A stretch of 64,000 nt of DNA from NCBI RefSeq assembly GCF_026626705.1, contig NZ_JAPNKC010000001.1:6342001-6406000 (forward strand). The letters are read 5' to 3'. Numbering within the stretch: position 1 is the stretch's first letter; the number at the start of each line of letters is the position of its first letter. A program made the translations under genes and the position numbers. The stretch is from Pyxidicoccus sp. MSG2 (lineage in GTDB: Bacteria; Myxococcota; Myxococcia; Myxococcales; Myxococcaceae). Below are positions 15,303 through 24,843 of the stretch, in pieces. The notes below the pieces were generated by a model. The model saw only the letters and a list, made by a program, of their open reading frames with translations. It was not told the DNA's origin and did no database searches.

Positions 15303-17207
15303 ATGGTGGAGCGACTCCCGCGTGGGACGGCCTCACGGCCGCTCGTACTCTTCGATGGGGACTGTGGCTTCTGCCGCCGCTGGGTGGCGCGGTGGCAATT
15401 GAGCACGCGGGGGCGCGTGCGCTTCGAGCCGGGCCACTGGTGGCTCCGCTGGCCGCTCGGCATCCCCAAGGCGAACCTGCGGCGGGCCATGCAGTTGGTG
15501 GAGCCGTCCGGCCGCGTGTCGCAGGGCGCCGAGGCGGTCTTCCGGATGCTCGCCTGGTCGCCCCGGAGGGGAACGCGCGCGGTGGCGAGGCTGGGGCTGC
15601 TGCCCGGCGTGCTGCACGCGGCGCGCGGCGTCTACGCCGTCATCTCCCGCAACCGGCGCACGGCCGCGAAGGTGGACTCCTGGCTCTTCGGCCGCACGGT
15701 GGTGCCGCATGAGTACCGGCTGGTGCGCTGGGCCTTCCTCCGGCTGATGGGCGGCACGTTCTTCATCGCTTTCACGTCGCTGGGGCGGCAGGTGCTCGGG
15801 CTCTACGGCGCGCGCGGCATCCGCCCGGTGCGCGAGCGATTGGACGCGCACCTGAAAGGAGAACCCGGCTGGCAGCGGTGGCGGCTGACGCCTTCCGTGT
15901 TCTGGCTGGACGCGTCCGATGAGGCGCTGGTGCGTGGGTGCCGCGCGGGACAGTTGTTGTCGCTGGCACTCACCTTCAACCTCGCGCCGAGGCGCAGCGC
16001 GATGCTGCTGTGGGCGCTGTACCTCTCCTACGTGGCCGTGGGCCGCGAGTTCCTCTCCTTCCAGTGGGACGTGCTGCTGCTGGAGATGGGCCTGCTCTCC
16101 GCGCTCACCGCGCCCGGTGGCCTGAGGCCGGGCCTGGGCCGCGACGCGCCCTCCGCGCTGGACGTGTTCCTCTTCCGGATGCTCGTGTTCCGCCTCTACT
16201 TCGGCTCCGGCGTCAGCAAGCTCCAGTCGGGAGACCGGACGTGGCGCGAGCTGACGGCGATGGACCACTATTACGAGACGGCGCCGCTGCCCACGCGCGG
16301 CGGCTGGTACGCGCACCACCTGCCGCAATGGTTCCACCGCGCCACCACGGCGGCCACGCTCGGTCTGGAGACGGGGCTGCCGTTCCTCACCTTCGCGCCC
16401 CGGAAGGTGCGGCAGCTCGCCTTCTGGGTCTTCGCCGGGCTGCAGGGCACCATCGCGGCCACGGGCAACTACGGCTTCTTCAACGTCCAGGCCCTGGCGC
16501 TGGGACTGTGGCTGCTGGACGACGCGGCACTGAAGCGCGTGCTGCCGCTCGAGGCCGACGCGCCCGCCCGGCCCCGCCGCTGGTGGCGCACGGCGTTGTC
16601 CGCGGTGGTGGCCGCGCCGGTGGTGGCGCTCGGCGCGTCCGAGGTGCTCCGCCGCTTCGACTGGTGGCCGCGCCGCTCGGAGCGCGTCCTGGGCGCGCTG
16701 GGGTGGCTGGAGTCCCAGGCACGTCCGCTGCGCTCCGTGAATCCGTATGGCCTGTTCAGCGTGATGACGGTGGAGCGGCCGGAAATCCTCATCGAGGGCT
16801 CCGACGACGGGGCGCACTGGAAGGAATATCCCTTCCGTTACAAGGTCAGCGACCTGGAGCGTCCGCCCCGGTGGGTGGCGCCCCATCAGCCACGGCTGGA
16901 CTGGCAGATGTGGTTCGCGGCGCTCGGCGCGCCGTCGGGTTGGTTCCTCGCATTGATGGGCCGGCTGCTGGAGGGCTCGCCCGAGGTGCTGAAGCTGCTC
17001 GAGGCCAATCCCTTCCCGGACACGCCGCCGCGCATGGTCCGCGCGGTGCTCTACGACTACAAGATGGCGGACCTGGAGGAGCGGCGCCGCACCGGCACGT
17101 GGTGGAAGCGCGAGCGGCTGGGCCTCTACGTCCCACCGCTGGCCCTGGCCCCGGGACCCCGTCCGACGGACCGCGTGCCCCGGTTGCAAAGGAATGCACA
17201 GGCGTAA
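15303..17207 (+). CDS. DCC-thioredoxin / lipase maturation factor fusion
   Basis: The 634-residue protein joins two families. Residues about 12-130 are a DCC1-like (DUF393) thiol-disulfide domain with LFDGDCGFC (Cys21, Cys24). Residues about 145-610 resemble lipase maturation factor 1: multiple membrane helices, YFGSGVSKLQSGD, MDHYYETAPLPT, and the late PHQPRLDWQMWFAALG block. LMF proteins sit in membranes and help lipases fold; the attached redox domain suggests disulfide handling during folding. This fusion order is known in bacterial members. An in-frame ATG at 15144 overlaps the divergent gene and is less likely. The lipase client is not identified here. Confidence 0.85.
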   Translation: MVERLPRGTASRPLVLFDGDCGFCRRWVARWQLSTRGRVRFEPGHWWLRWPLGIPKANLRRAMQLVEPSGRVSQGAEAVFRMLAWSPRRGTRAVARLGLLPGVLHAARGVYAVISRNRRTAAKVDSWLFGRTVVPHEYRLVRWAFLRLMGGTFFIAFTSLGRQVLGLYGARGIRPVRERLDAHLKGEPGWQRWRLTPSVFWLDASDEALVRGCRAGQLLSLALTFNLAPRRSAMLLWALYLSYVAVGREFLSFQWDVLLLEMGLLSALTAPGGLRPGLGRDAPSALDVFLFRMLVFRLYFGSGVSKLQSGDRTWRELTAMDHYYETAPLPTRGGWYAHHLPQWFHRATTAATLGLETGLPFLTFAPRKVRQLAFWVFAGLQGTIAATGNYGFFNVQALALGLWLLDDAALKRVLPLEADAPARPRRWWRTALSAVVAAPVVALGASEVLRRFDWWPRRSERVLGALGWLESQARPLRSVNPYGLFSVMTVERPEILIEGSDDGAHWKEYPFRYKVSDLERPPRWVAPHQPRLDWQMWFAALGAPSGWFLALMGRLLEGSPEVLKLLEANPFPDTPPRMVRAVLYDYKMADLEERRRTGTWWKRERLGLYVPPLALAPGPRPTDRVPRLQRNAQA

Positions 17208-17344
17208 TCGTGGTGCGATAGCAAGTCGCGCCGCGGTGGGATGTGCAATGCCTTACATGGCGCGGTGCTCCATGAAGGCCAGACGTGCTCTCTCCGGTGG
17301 TGGAGTGGCTTTCCGGGTGGGGCAGCTAATAGCGTGCACGCGCG

Positions 17345-20300
17345 ATGTCATCCGCGAGAGATTCCGCGTCGCTCATCTTTGGCAGATATGCCGTGCTGCG
17401 CCGGCTCGCCGTGGGCGGCATGGGGGAAATCTTCCTGGCCCGCCAGGTGGGGGTGAGCGGCTTCGAGCGCCCCGTCATCCTCAAGAGCCTGCTGCCGGAC
17501 ATGCTGGACCACGAGGGGTCGGTGGAGATGTTCCTCGACGAGGCGCGCGTGGCCGGCCGCCTCAACCACCCCAACGTGGTGTCTCTCTTCGAGGTGGGGG
17601 AGTGGCAGGGCACCTTCTACATCGCGATGGAATACATCGAAGGCGAGGACCTGGGCCGGCTGGCCCGTCATGCCCGCCGGGTGGGCACGCCCCTGTCGCC
17701 GCGCGTGTCCGCCGAAATCATCCGTGACGCCGCGCTGGGGCTGGACCACGCGCACCATGCGATGGATTCGCAGGGCGCCTTGTTGGAATTGGTCCACCGA
17801 GACATCAGCCCGCAGAACATCATGGTGCGGCTGGATGGGCTGACCAAGGTGGTGGACTTCGGCGTGGCGAAGGCGGCCAACCGCGCCACCCGCACGCGCA
17901 CCGGCGTGCTCAAGGGCAAGCTGCGCTACATGTCGCCCGAGCAGGTTCGCAACGAGCCGCTCGATGGCAGGAGCGACCAGTTCGCGCTGGGCGTGGTGCT
18001 GTGGGAGTTGTGCACGCAGCGGCCGCTCGTCGAGGCGGAGAACCCCGCGCAGGCCATGCAGCAGATTGTCCTGCGGTCGGCGCCCCGGCCCTCGTCCCTC
18101 GTGGAAGGCATCTCGCCGTTGCTGGACTCCATCATCCTGCGGATGCTGGCCCTGCCGAGGGAGCAGCGCTTCAACCGGTGTGCGGACGTGGCGCGCGCCC
18201 TCCAGGCCTACCTGGACGACGTGCCCGCGCCTCCCGCCGGTGAGGTCTCCGCGGTGGTGACGCGCCTGGTGGGGGAGACCGTGCGCGCGCGGATGCGCGA
18301 CGCCGCCGACGGCGTGGAGGCGCTGCTGGCGCGTGGCCCCGGCTCCAACGTCTCCTGCCCCAACTGCGGTCAGGCGACGAGCGGCATGGCGCGCTTCTGC
18401 CCTCACTGTGGCAGTGCGCTCTCTCCCCAGGCGGCGGCCGCCCGGCCCGAGGTTCCGGCCCCGCCCGAGCCACGCCTCCGCCCGCCTCCGCCTCCGTCCG
18501 AAGCCCTGGGCACCGACGTGCTGACCACGCCCGGTGGTGGCGCGCGCGCCACCGCGCTCGGTAATGGCGCGCGCGCCACCGCGCTCGGTAATGGCGCGCA
18601 CGCCACCGCGCTCGGTAATGGCGCGCGCGCCCTCCCGCCACCTCCCCCCGAAGCCCTGGGCGCCGACGCGCCGACCACGCCCGGTGGCGGCGCGCGCCTC
18701 CTCCCGCCTCCTCCGCCGCTCCAGGCCCAGGGGACTGCTCCACCTCGGGCCGCCACGCCTCCGCCCCTCGACGGAGCACGCACGGCTCCTCCCGCCGGAG
18801 CACGGGCCCTCACACCTCCCCCGCTGCTCGCCGTGGCCCCGCCCGAGCCGACGACGCTGCAGGTGCAGGCCTCGCGCACGCATCCGGCCGAGGTCTCTCC
18901 CACCGAGACGCTCACCCAGCCCCTGGAGGCCGCGAACCTGGAGCACTCCGCGCAGCGGCCCACCGTCAACCTGCGTCCCGTGCCGATGGAGGCTGGCGCC
19001 CTCAAGCGCAAGCTGACCGTGGTGGTGGTGGGCGTCGAGGGCGCGGAGGCCCTGCGCCGGAGCCTGGGCCCGGAGGAGGGACTGGAAGCCGTCGGGCGGC
19101 TGCTGGACACCGCCGCCGCCGCCGCGGAGCGCCACGAGGCCGAGGTGGTGCAGCTCACCGAGGAGCGCTGGTGCTTCGTCTTCGGCCTGCCCTCGGCGAG
19201 CCGGGATGACCCCCTGCGCGCCGTCAGGTGCGCGCTCGACGTGCAGCGAGAGGTGGCGGGCCTGGGGCTGTCGCCACCGCCCGTGCTCCGGGTGGGCATG
19301 GAGTTCGACGTCGCCCTGGTGAGCAGCGGCCGTGGCCGCATGCCGTGGCGGGTGACGGGCGCGAGCCTCGACAGGGCGGCCTCGCTCGCCACCACGGCCG
19401 AGCCGGGCGAGGTGCTCGCCACCACCGCCGTCAAGGCGCTCCTGGAAGAGGAGGTGCGCTTCTCTCCCGCCGCGCTGCTGGAGGACGGGCCGGTCTGGCG
19501 CGTCGAGGGGCTCGGCGGGATGGCGCGCGCCACGCCCTTCGTCGGGCGCGCGGAGGCGTTGGTGGAGGCCGCGCGTTCCATGACGGGAGGCGCAAGGCTC
19601 TTCACCGGGGCCTCCGGCATGGGGAAGAGCCGCTTCCTGGAGGCGGTGGCCGAGCGCGCCGCGAAGGCCGCGCCCCTGCGCGTCGTGCACGCCCGGGCCG
19701 CGGACCCCCGCGCCGCCGGAGCCATGGGGCTGGTGCGCGCGGTGCTCGTCGGCGTGGCCCGGGAGCTGGGGCCCTCGCCCGAGAAGTCGCCGCTCCAGCC
19801 GCTCACCGCGCTGGGCTTCACGGAGGCGGAGACCGCGGCCCTCTGGAAGCGCCTCTCCCAGGGCGGCCTCTCGGGGCAGGCGCAGGTGGGGGACGCGACG
19901 GTGGCGGAGGCCCTCCAGCGCGCCGCGCGCCCCGCCGGGTTGCTGCTCTTGCTGGACGACCTTCACCGCGCGGATGGGGCCTCGCTGGAGCTGCTGGCCT
20001 CCGCGGTGTCCGGGCCCGGCGCGCGCGTGGGCCTGGTGGGCACGTGCACTCCGGACGCCATCCCCGCGCCGCTCGCGCCGCTGCCCTCGACGACGCTGCC
20101 CGGCCTGTCCCGGGTGGAGCTGCGCGCGCTGCTCACCGGGGCCCTGGGCGCGGCCTGCGGGGCGGAGGTGGAGCGGCTCGTCTCCGAGCGCTCCCAGGGC
20201 AGTCCCTCCTTCGCACTGGAGCTCGTTCGCGCGCTCGTCGAGCGCGGCACGGTGCAGCGGCTCGGCGGCACCTGGCAGCTGGCCGTGTCCCTCTCGGAGA

Positions 20301-21592
20301 CGGTGCTGCCCGACAGCCTCGCGCTCGCGCTGGGCGCCAGGCTGGACCGGCTCCCGTCCGTGTCGCAGCGCTTCCTCACCCGCGCCGCCGTCGAGGGGAG
20401 CACCTTCTCCGTGGCCCTGGTCCACGCGTCGCTGAGGGCCGAGGACGGTGGCTTCGATGTCCTGGAGACGCTCGCCGCGGAGGGCTGGCTGGTGGCCGTC
20501 CCGGAGCGGCCCGGCACGTTCCGCTTCGCGCTGGAGCTGGGGCGGCAGGTGCTGCTGGAGCGGCTCACCCAGAGCGCGCTGCGCAAGGCGCACCAGGAGC
20601 TGGCCGACACCCTGGAGCGGGCGTCCTTCGCGTCGGAGCCCGCCCGGGAGGTGCGCATCGCGGAGCACCTGCTCGCCGCGGGCTCACCCGAGGCGGCCGC
20701 CGCATGCGAGCGGGCCGGTGAGTGGCTCTCCGCGCGCGGGGAGTGGCGCGCCGCCGCGGAGTACCTCCGGCGGGCCGTGGGAGAGGCACCCGGCGTCACC
20801 GCCTCCGTGCGTGCGTGGCAGCTCGGCGTGCTCGCGCGCGCGGCGGGGTGCCTGACGCACGTGGCCCCGGCCGCGGTGGAGGCCCTGGTGGCGCCGTGGC
20901 TGGAGCGCATCTCCCCCGACGAGGCGCCCGCGGCCTGGGCGGAGCTGGCGCGCCGTCAGGCCGTCGCGGAGTGCAAGCTGGGGCGGGTGGCGGACGCCGA
21001 GGTGCGCCTCACGCTGGCCCAGGGCCTGGCCTCCGTGGACCCGGAGGCCGAGGCCTGGGTGTTGGGCGACAGGGCCCGGGCGCGCGAGGTGCGCGGTGAT
21101 GCCACGGGCGCGGTGGAGTTGCTCTTCCAGGCCTTCCAGCGCATGGGCGCGCGTCCCGCCCGCGCGCCGGACTTCTACTGGGAGCACCTCAACATGCTGG
21201 GGCGGCTGCAGCACCGGCTGGGGCAGACGGACCGGGCGCGCACCGCCTTCTCCCGCGCCTGTGAGCAGGCGCGCGCGGTGGGCAGCACGGCGGGGCAGGC
21301 GCGGGCGCTCTCCAACCTCGCCGGGCTGCGCATGCTGGCGGGCGAGCCCGCCGCCGCGATGGTCGACCTGGAGCGCGCGCTCGTCCTCGCGGAGCAGGCC
21401 GGCGACATCCAGGAGGTGGCCCGCATCCACTACAACGTCGGCCGGTTGCTGGGGGCCGGAGGGCGCGCGCCCGAGGCCCGCGAGCGCCTGGAGCGGGCGC
21501 GAGAGCGCGCACGCGTCGCCGGGTGGCGCGAGGGCGAGGCGCTGACGGCCCAGGCCCTGGGCGTCCTGGAGCAGCGGGCCCCGCGCCGTTGA
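17345..21592 (+). CDS. Ser/Thr kinase / zinc ribbon / cyclase-like / ATPase / TPR protein
   Basis: This 1,415-residue protein has these parts in order. A kinase domain (about 14-290) has the Gly loop at 22-29, Lys47, HRDISPQN at 151-158 and DFG at 171-173. A zinc ribbon has Cys338, 341, 352 and 355. A long Pro/Ala linker carries three GARATALGN repeats. A degenerate nucleotide-cyclase-like domain (about 553-720) is followed by an AAA/STAND-type ATPase with P-loop GASGMGKS at 755-762, and a TPR-like helical end. Kinase residues look intact; the cyclase-like part lacks the usual paired metal aspartates. It is first in a unit with HEAT and HD-GYP-like genes, so it probably reads a signal and phosphorylates or scaffolds partners. 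Confidence 0.9.
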   Translation: MSSARDSASLIFGRYAVLRRLAVGGMGEIFLARQVGVSGFERPVILKSLLPDMLDHEGSVEMFLDEARVAGRLNHPNVVSLFEVGEWQGTFYIAMEYIEGEDLGRLARHARRVGTPLSPRVSAEIIRDAALGLDHAHHAMDSQGALLELVHRDISPQNIMVRLDGLTKVVDFGVAKAANRATRTRTGVLKGKLRYMSPEQVRNEPLDGRSDQFALGVVLWELCTQRPLVEAENPAQAMQQIVLRSAPRPSSLVEGISPLLDSIILRMLALPREQRFNRCADVARALQAYLDDVPAPPAGEVSAVVTRLVGETVRARMRDAADGVEALLARGPGSNVSCPNCGQATSGMARFCPHCGSALSPQAAAARPEVPAPPEPRLRPPPPPSEALGTDVLTTPGGGARATALGNGARATALGNGAHATALGNGARALPPPPPEALGADAPTTPGGGARLLPPPPPLQAQGTAPPRAATPPPLDGARTAPPAGARALTPPPLLAVAPPEPTTLQVQASRTHPAEVSPTETLTQPLEAANLEHSAQRPTVNLRPVPMEAGALKRKLTVVVVGVEGAEALRRSLGPEEGLEAVGRLLDTAAAAAERHEAEVVQLTEERWCFVFGLPSASRDDPLRAVRCALDVQREVAGLGLSPPPVLRVGMEFDVALVSSGRGRMPWRVTGASLDRAASLATTAEPGEVLATTAVKALLEEEVRFSPAALLEDGPVWRVEGLGGMARATPFVGRAEALVEAARSMTGGARLFTGASGMGKSRFLEAVAERAAKAAPLRVVHARAADPRAAGAMGLVRAVLVGVARELGPSPEKSPLQPLTALGFTEAETAALWKRLSQGGLSGQAQVGDATVAEALQRAARPAGLLLLLDDLHRADGASLELLASAVSGPGARVGLVGTCTPDAIPAPLAPLPSTTLPGLSRVELRALLTGALGAACGAEVERLVSERSQGSPSFALELVRALVERGTVQRLGGTWQLAVSLSETVLPDSLALALGARLDRLPSVSQRFLTRAAVEGSTFSVALVHASLRAEDGGFDVLETLAAEGWLVAVPERPGTFRFALELGRQVLLERLTQSALRKAHQELADTLERASFASEPAREVRIAEHLLAAGSPEAAAACERAGEWLSARGEWRAAAEYLRRAVGEAPGVTASVRAWQLGVLARAAGCLTHVAPAAVEALVAPWLERISPDEAPAAWAELARRQAVAECKLGRVADAEVRLTLAQGLASVDPEAEAWVLGDRARAREVRGDATGAVELLFQAFQRMGARPARAPDFYWEHLNMLGRLQHRLGQTDRARTAFSRACEQARAVGSTAGQARALSNLAGLRMLAGEPAAAMVDLERALVLAEQAGDIQEVARIHYNVGRLLGAGGRAPEARERLERARERARVAGWREGEALTAQALGVLEQRAPRR
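18539..18619 (+). repeat. three 27-bp in-frame repeats in the kinase linker
   Basis: Three tandem 27-bp units encode GARATALGN, the third with one residue changed (GAHATALGN). They lie in the disordered Pro-rich linker between zinc ribbon and cyclase-like domain, where unit gain or loss would keep the frame and alter only linker length. Confidence 0.9.
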
Positions 21593-21667
21593 GGGCCCAA
21601 CACCGCCATTGCCCACGGGGCTCCCGTGGTTTGCGGTGATGAAAGGGAAGGAAGTAACTCCGGACCC

Positions 21668-23371
21668 ATGGACTCCCCACGAACCCATCCACCTCACCGC
21701 CCGGCGGTGGGGAGTGAGCCTCCCGCCACGCCGGAGCAGGTGGCGGCGGCGGAAGTCGGGGTCGCCCTGCTGCGCGCGCTCAACGCGCACCGCTTCTACG
21801 CGGAGGGCAACGTCCGCGTCACCGAGTTCCAGCAGAAGCTGTGGGCCACGCTCCAGCACTACCACGGCGTGTCGGGCGGGGCGGCCGTGCTGCACGTGCG
21901 CTCCACCGGGTTGCTGGTGGGCGACGTCCCCGTCGCCGAGTTCGACTCGGCGCGCGACTCGCTCACCCGGCCCCTGTTCCTGGAGGGCGTGCGGGAGATT
22001 CTGCTCCAGCCCGGACTGGAGCAGGAGCCGCTGGGGGCCTTCGTCCTCATGTGGCACCGCGCCCTGCAGCGCTCGCTCCCGGACGAGCACGACTTCTATA
22101 CGAGCTTCTGGGAGTACGGCTTCGAGGACCTCGAGCTCGTCGTCGCGGAGGTGCCGCCCCCGCTGGAGGCGGGCGTGGACCTGGCGGGCCACGAGGAGCA
22201 GCTCTTCTCCCAGTTCACCCCGCGCCACGCCCCCAGCCTCGGCGCCCCGAGCAAGTCCCTCGGACGCGACGAGTGGCTGGCGCACCTGGAGGCCGAGGTG
22301 CTCGCGCCGGTGAGCATGCAGGACCTCGCGCGCTCCGCGGCCCCGTCCTTCACGGGCATTCCCGACGTGGAGCTCGCCGAGCTGCGCGTGGGGCTGGAGC
22401 GGCCCGAGGGCGGATTGCTGGGGCGCGGCCTGCGTGTGGTGTGGGATCTGCTCGCCGTGTGCCGCGAGGACGAGCGCATGGAGCTGCTCGGCTGGGCGGA
22501 GGAAGTCCTGTCCGCGCTCATCTCACGCGGCCTGTGGGTGGAGCTGCAGCAGGGGGTGCAGGAGATGATTCGCGACGCGCGCGCCACCAGCGCGCGCGCG
22601 CCGGACCTGTACGCGCTCATGCGCCTGTTCATGAAGCAGCAGGTCCGTGGCGCGCTCGCCGTGGCGGCGGCCCGGCCTGGAGAGCTGCCCCGCCTGCTGG
22701 GGCTGCTGGACTCGCTGCCGCGTGACGCGTTGCTGGAGGGCCCGGAGCTGCTCTTCGCGCTGTCCTCGCCAGAGGCCCGGGCCGCGCTCGCGAAGCTCCT
22801 CGCCCGCCGGGGCGTGCCGCTGGGCGCGCTGGTGGCGCGGGTGGCGTCGCTGGGCGAGGTGGACGTGGAGTGGCTGAGGGCCCTGCTCGACGCGCCACCG
22901 CTGACCGCGGCGCTGCTGGGCCACCCCCTGCCGGCGGTGCGCCTGGCCGTGCTGGGCAGACTGGGCGCGAGGGAGGTGGAGGTCCACCGCGTCATCCTGC
23001 TGAAGCTCCTGGGGGATGCGACGTTGCCGGTGCGCCAGGCGGCGCTCGGGTTGCTCGTGCAGCACCAGGTGGAGGCGGCGGTGGGGCCGCTGGTGAGCCG
23101 GCTCCAGGCGCCACTGGAGGCCGAGGAGCGCAAGGCCGTGTTGCGCGCGCTGGCGGAGCTGGGGGGCGCGGCCGCCGCCGCCGCGCTCCGGCAGGCCTTC
23201 GAGCGTGAGCAGGATTTGGAGCTGAAGGCGCACTGCGCGCGCTGCATCGGCCTGCTGGGAGACCCGCGCGCCCGGCCCCTGCTGGAGGCGGTGGCGCAGA
23301 AGCCCTTCGCTCCGAAGGTGCTGCGGGATGCCTGCCGCAGGGCGCTCACCCAGCTCGCGCCGGTGGGCTGA
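21668..23371 (+). CDS. HEAT-repeat protein
   Basis: The 567-residue cytoplasmic protein has an N-terminal region of about 200 residues without a clear family and a C-terminal superhelix of HEAT-like repeats. Typical units read LPAVRLAVLGRLGA, LPVRQAALGLLV and DLELKAHCARCIGLLGD. Such repeats form protein-binding scaffolds. The start ATG at 21668 precedes MDSPRTH; an upstream in-frame start at 21626 lacks support. It follows the large kinase by 75 bp and precedes the HD-GYP-like gene by 30 bp, so the three are likely one operon and the protein may be a kinase partner or substrate. Confidence 0.85.
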   Translation: MDSPRTHPPHRPAVGSEPPATPEQVAAAEVGVALLRALNAHRFYAEGNVRVTEFQQKLWATLQHYHGVSGGAAVLHVRSTGLLVGDVPVAEFDSARDSLTRPLFLEGVREILLQPGLEQEPLGAFVLMWHRALQRSLPDEHDFYTSFWEYGFEDLELVVAEVPPPLEAGVDLAGHEEQLFSQFTPRHAPSLGAPSKSLGRDEWLAHLEAEVLAPVSMQDLARSAAPSFTGIPDVELAELRVGLERPEGGLLGRGLRVVWDLLAVCREDERMELLGWAEEVLSALISRGLWVELQQGVQEMIRDARATSARAPDLYALMRLFMKQQVRGALAVAAARPGELPRLLGLLDSLPRDALLEGPELLFALSSPEARAALAKLLARRGVPLGALVARVASLGEVDVEWLRALLDAPPLTAALLGHPLPAVRLAVLGRLGAREVEVHRVILLKLLGDATLPVRQAALGLLVQHQVEAAVGPLVSRLQAPLEAEERKAVLRALAELGGAAAAAALRQAFEREQDLELKAHCARCIGLLGDPRARPLLEAVAQKPFAPKVLRDACRRALTQLAPVG

Positions 23372-23401
23372 AGCCGCTTCGAGGTTCCGGGGGGAACGGA
23401 C

Positions 23402-24730
23402 ATGACGACGACACAGGTGGGGCTCCGGCTCCTGGGCGCGCTGGTGCGGTGTCTGCACACGGTGACGCTGCACGAGGTGGACAACGCCGCGACGCGGGAG
23501 GCCATCGACGCGCTGGCGGTGCTCCTGGAAGGGGAGCTGCGCAACCGCATGGCGGTGGAGCTGCAGCTCGTGGGGGGCATTCCCTTCGTCGCCGGGGCCC
23601 GGCTGCGGCTGGGGGAGGAGCACCTGGAGACCGTCGTCGCGCTCCGCCGCTACCTGGAGCCGTTGCAGATACAGGAGCTCTCCTTCGGCGCCGGGGTGGG
23701 GCGCGAGGACCTGGGGCGCTTCCTGCACGCCTTCCAGAAACACCGCCGGAGCCGCAGGCCCCAGGCCATCCTCCAGGAGTCGTTGCACCCCATCCGCCTG
23801 GACTCCAAGGTCTCCACGCCGAGGATGGCGACGGCGCCGGAGGTGCTGGTGCGCTACTACGCGCGCCTGGTCGTCATGCTCAAGCACGTCATCACCTCCC
23901 AGGTGCCCGTGCGAATCGAGCGCTTCCGCCGCGTGCTGCAGCAACTGGCCGATGCCTCCGTGGGACAGGAAGCGCTGCTGGTCGGCCTCACCCGGTTCCG
24001 TCGCGCGGAGCTGGATGGAGGTCAGCACGGCGCCGCCGTGGCGGTGCTCACCCTGCTGATGGCGCGCCGGCTGGGCGTCGCACGCGCACCGCAGATGGAG
24101 CTGGCGCTGAATGGCCTGTTCCACGACCTGGGACGCGGGGCGGCGGTGCTCGGGCCCGAGCAGGAGCTGGACCGCGCCGCGCACGAGCTGCTGGCCCGCC
24201 GTGGCCCCTTGAAGACGGCGCTGCGGCTGCTCCAGCGTCCGCTCCTGCCCGGCCAGCTGGAGCGGATGGTGGCCGCGCATGACTGCATCCAGCACGTGAA
24301 GGGGGACGCCCACCAGCGGCCGGTGGGCATGGCGGGGAGGCTGCTGGCCGTGCCGTGCGCGTTCGACTTGCTGACCTTCCCCGCGGGCTCGCACCCGGGG
24401 CTTCCGCCAGACCAGGCGCTGCGGCTCATCACCCACCGCGCGGGGACGCGGTTCGACCCGCGGGTGGTGCGACTCTTCACCTCCGTGGCGGGCTTCTACC
24501 CGGTGGGGACGCTGGTGCGGCTGTCGGGAGGGCAGCTGGGCGTGGTGATGGACGTGCCCGCGTCTCCCGCCATGTCCGCCCGGCCCCGGATTCGCGTCAT
24601 CCAGGACGCGAACCGGCTGGAGGCGGACTACATGGTCGACCTCGCCGAACCGGGCCAGCGCCTGGCCATCCTCGCGTCGCTCGACTCCACCGAGCATGAC
24701 CTCAACGTGCCCCACTTCCTGTTCTCGTAG
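23402..24730 (+). CDS. degenerate HD-GYP-like protein
   Basis: The 442-residue protein contains an HD-type helical domain at about 200-390. LFHDLGR gives the HD pair at 241-242, and AAHD and RFDPRVVRLF stand where HD-GYP proteins have later metal and signature residues. The GYP element itself is not recognisable, so cyclic-di-GMP hydrolysis is doubtful. The N-terminal half is a helical region of unknown family. It is last in the kinase/HEAT operon. A role as a non-catalytic binding partner is as likely as phosphodiesterase activity. Confidence 0.78.
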   Translation: MTTTQVGLRLLGALVRCLHTVTLHEVDNAATREAIDALAVLLEGELRNRMAVELQLVGGIPFVAGARLRLGEEHLETVVALRRYLEPLQIQELSFGAGVGREDLGRFLHAFQKHRRSRRPQAILQESLHPIRLDSKVSTPRMATAPEVLVRYYARLVVMLKHVITSQVPVRIERFRRVLQQLADASVGQEALLVGLTRFRRAELDGGQHGAAVAVLTLLMARRLGVARAPQMELALNGLFHDLGRGAAVLGPEQELDRAAHELLARRGPLKTALRLLQRPLLPGQLERMVAAHDCIQHVKGDAHQRPVGMAGRLLAVPCAFDLLTFPAGSHPGLPPDQALRLITHRAGTRFDPRVVRLFTSVAGFYPVGTLVRLSGGQLGVVMDVPASPAMSARPRIRVIQDANRLEADYMVDLAEPGQRLAILASLDSTEHDLNVPHFLFS

Positions 24731-24843
24731 GGGACGCCTGCCCGGACGGTGGGGCTCCGGGCGGCACCCGGTGCGTGGAGCAGGCGTGCGGTCATGGACG
24801 GAGCGGGCCCCTTTTCCCACCGGGGTTCGCCCACGGCGTTAGG

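Noticed and set aside
17348-20668. 1,106-codon minus-strand frame opposite the kinase
   Set aside because: It is the shadow of GC-rich codons of the kinase gene and has no domain, whereas the plus frame shows an intact kinase and ATPase.
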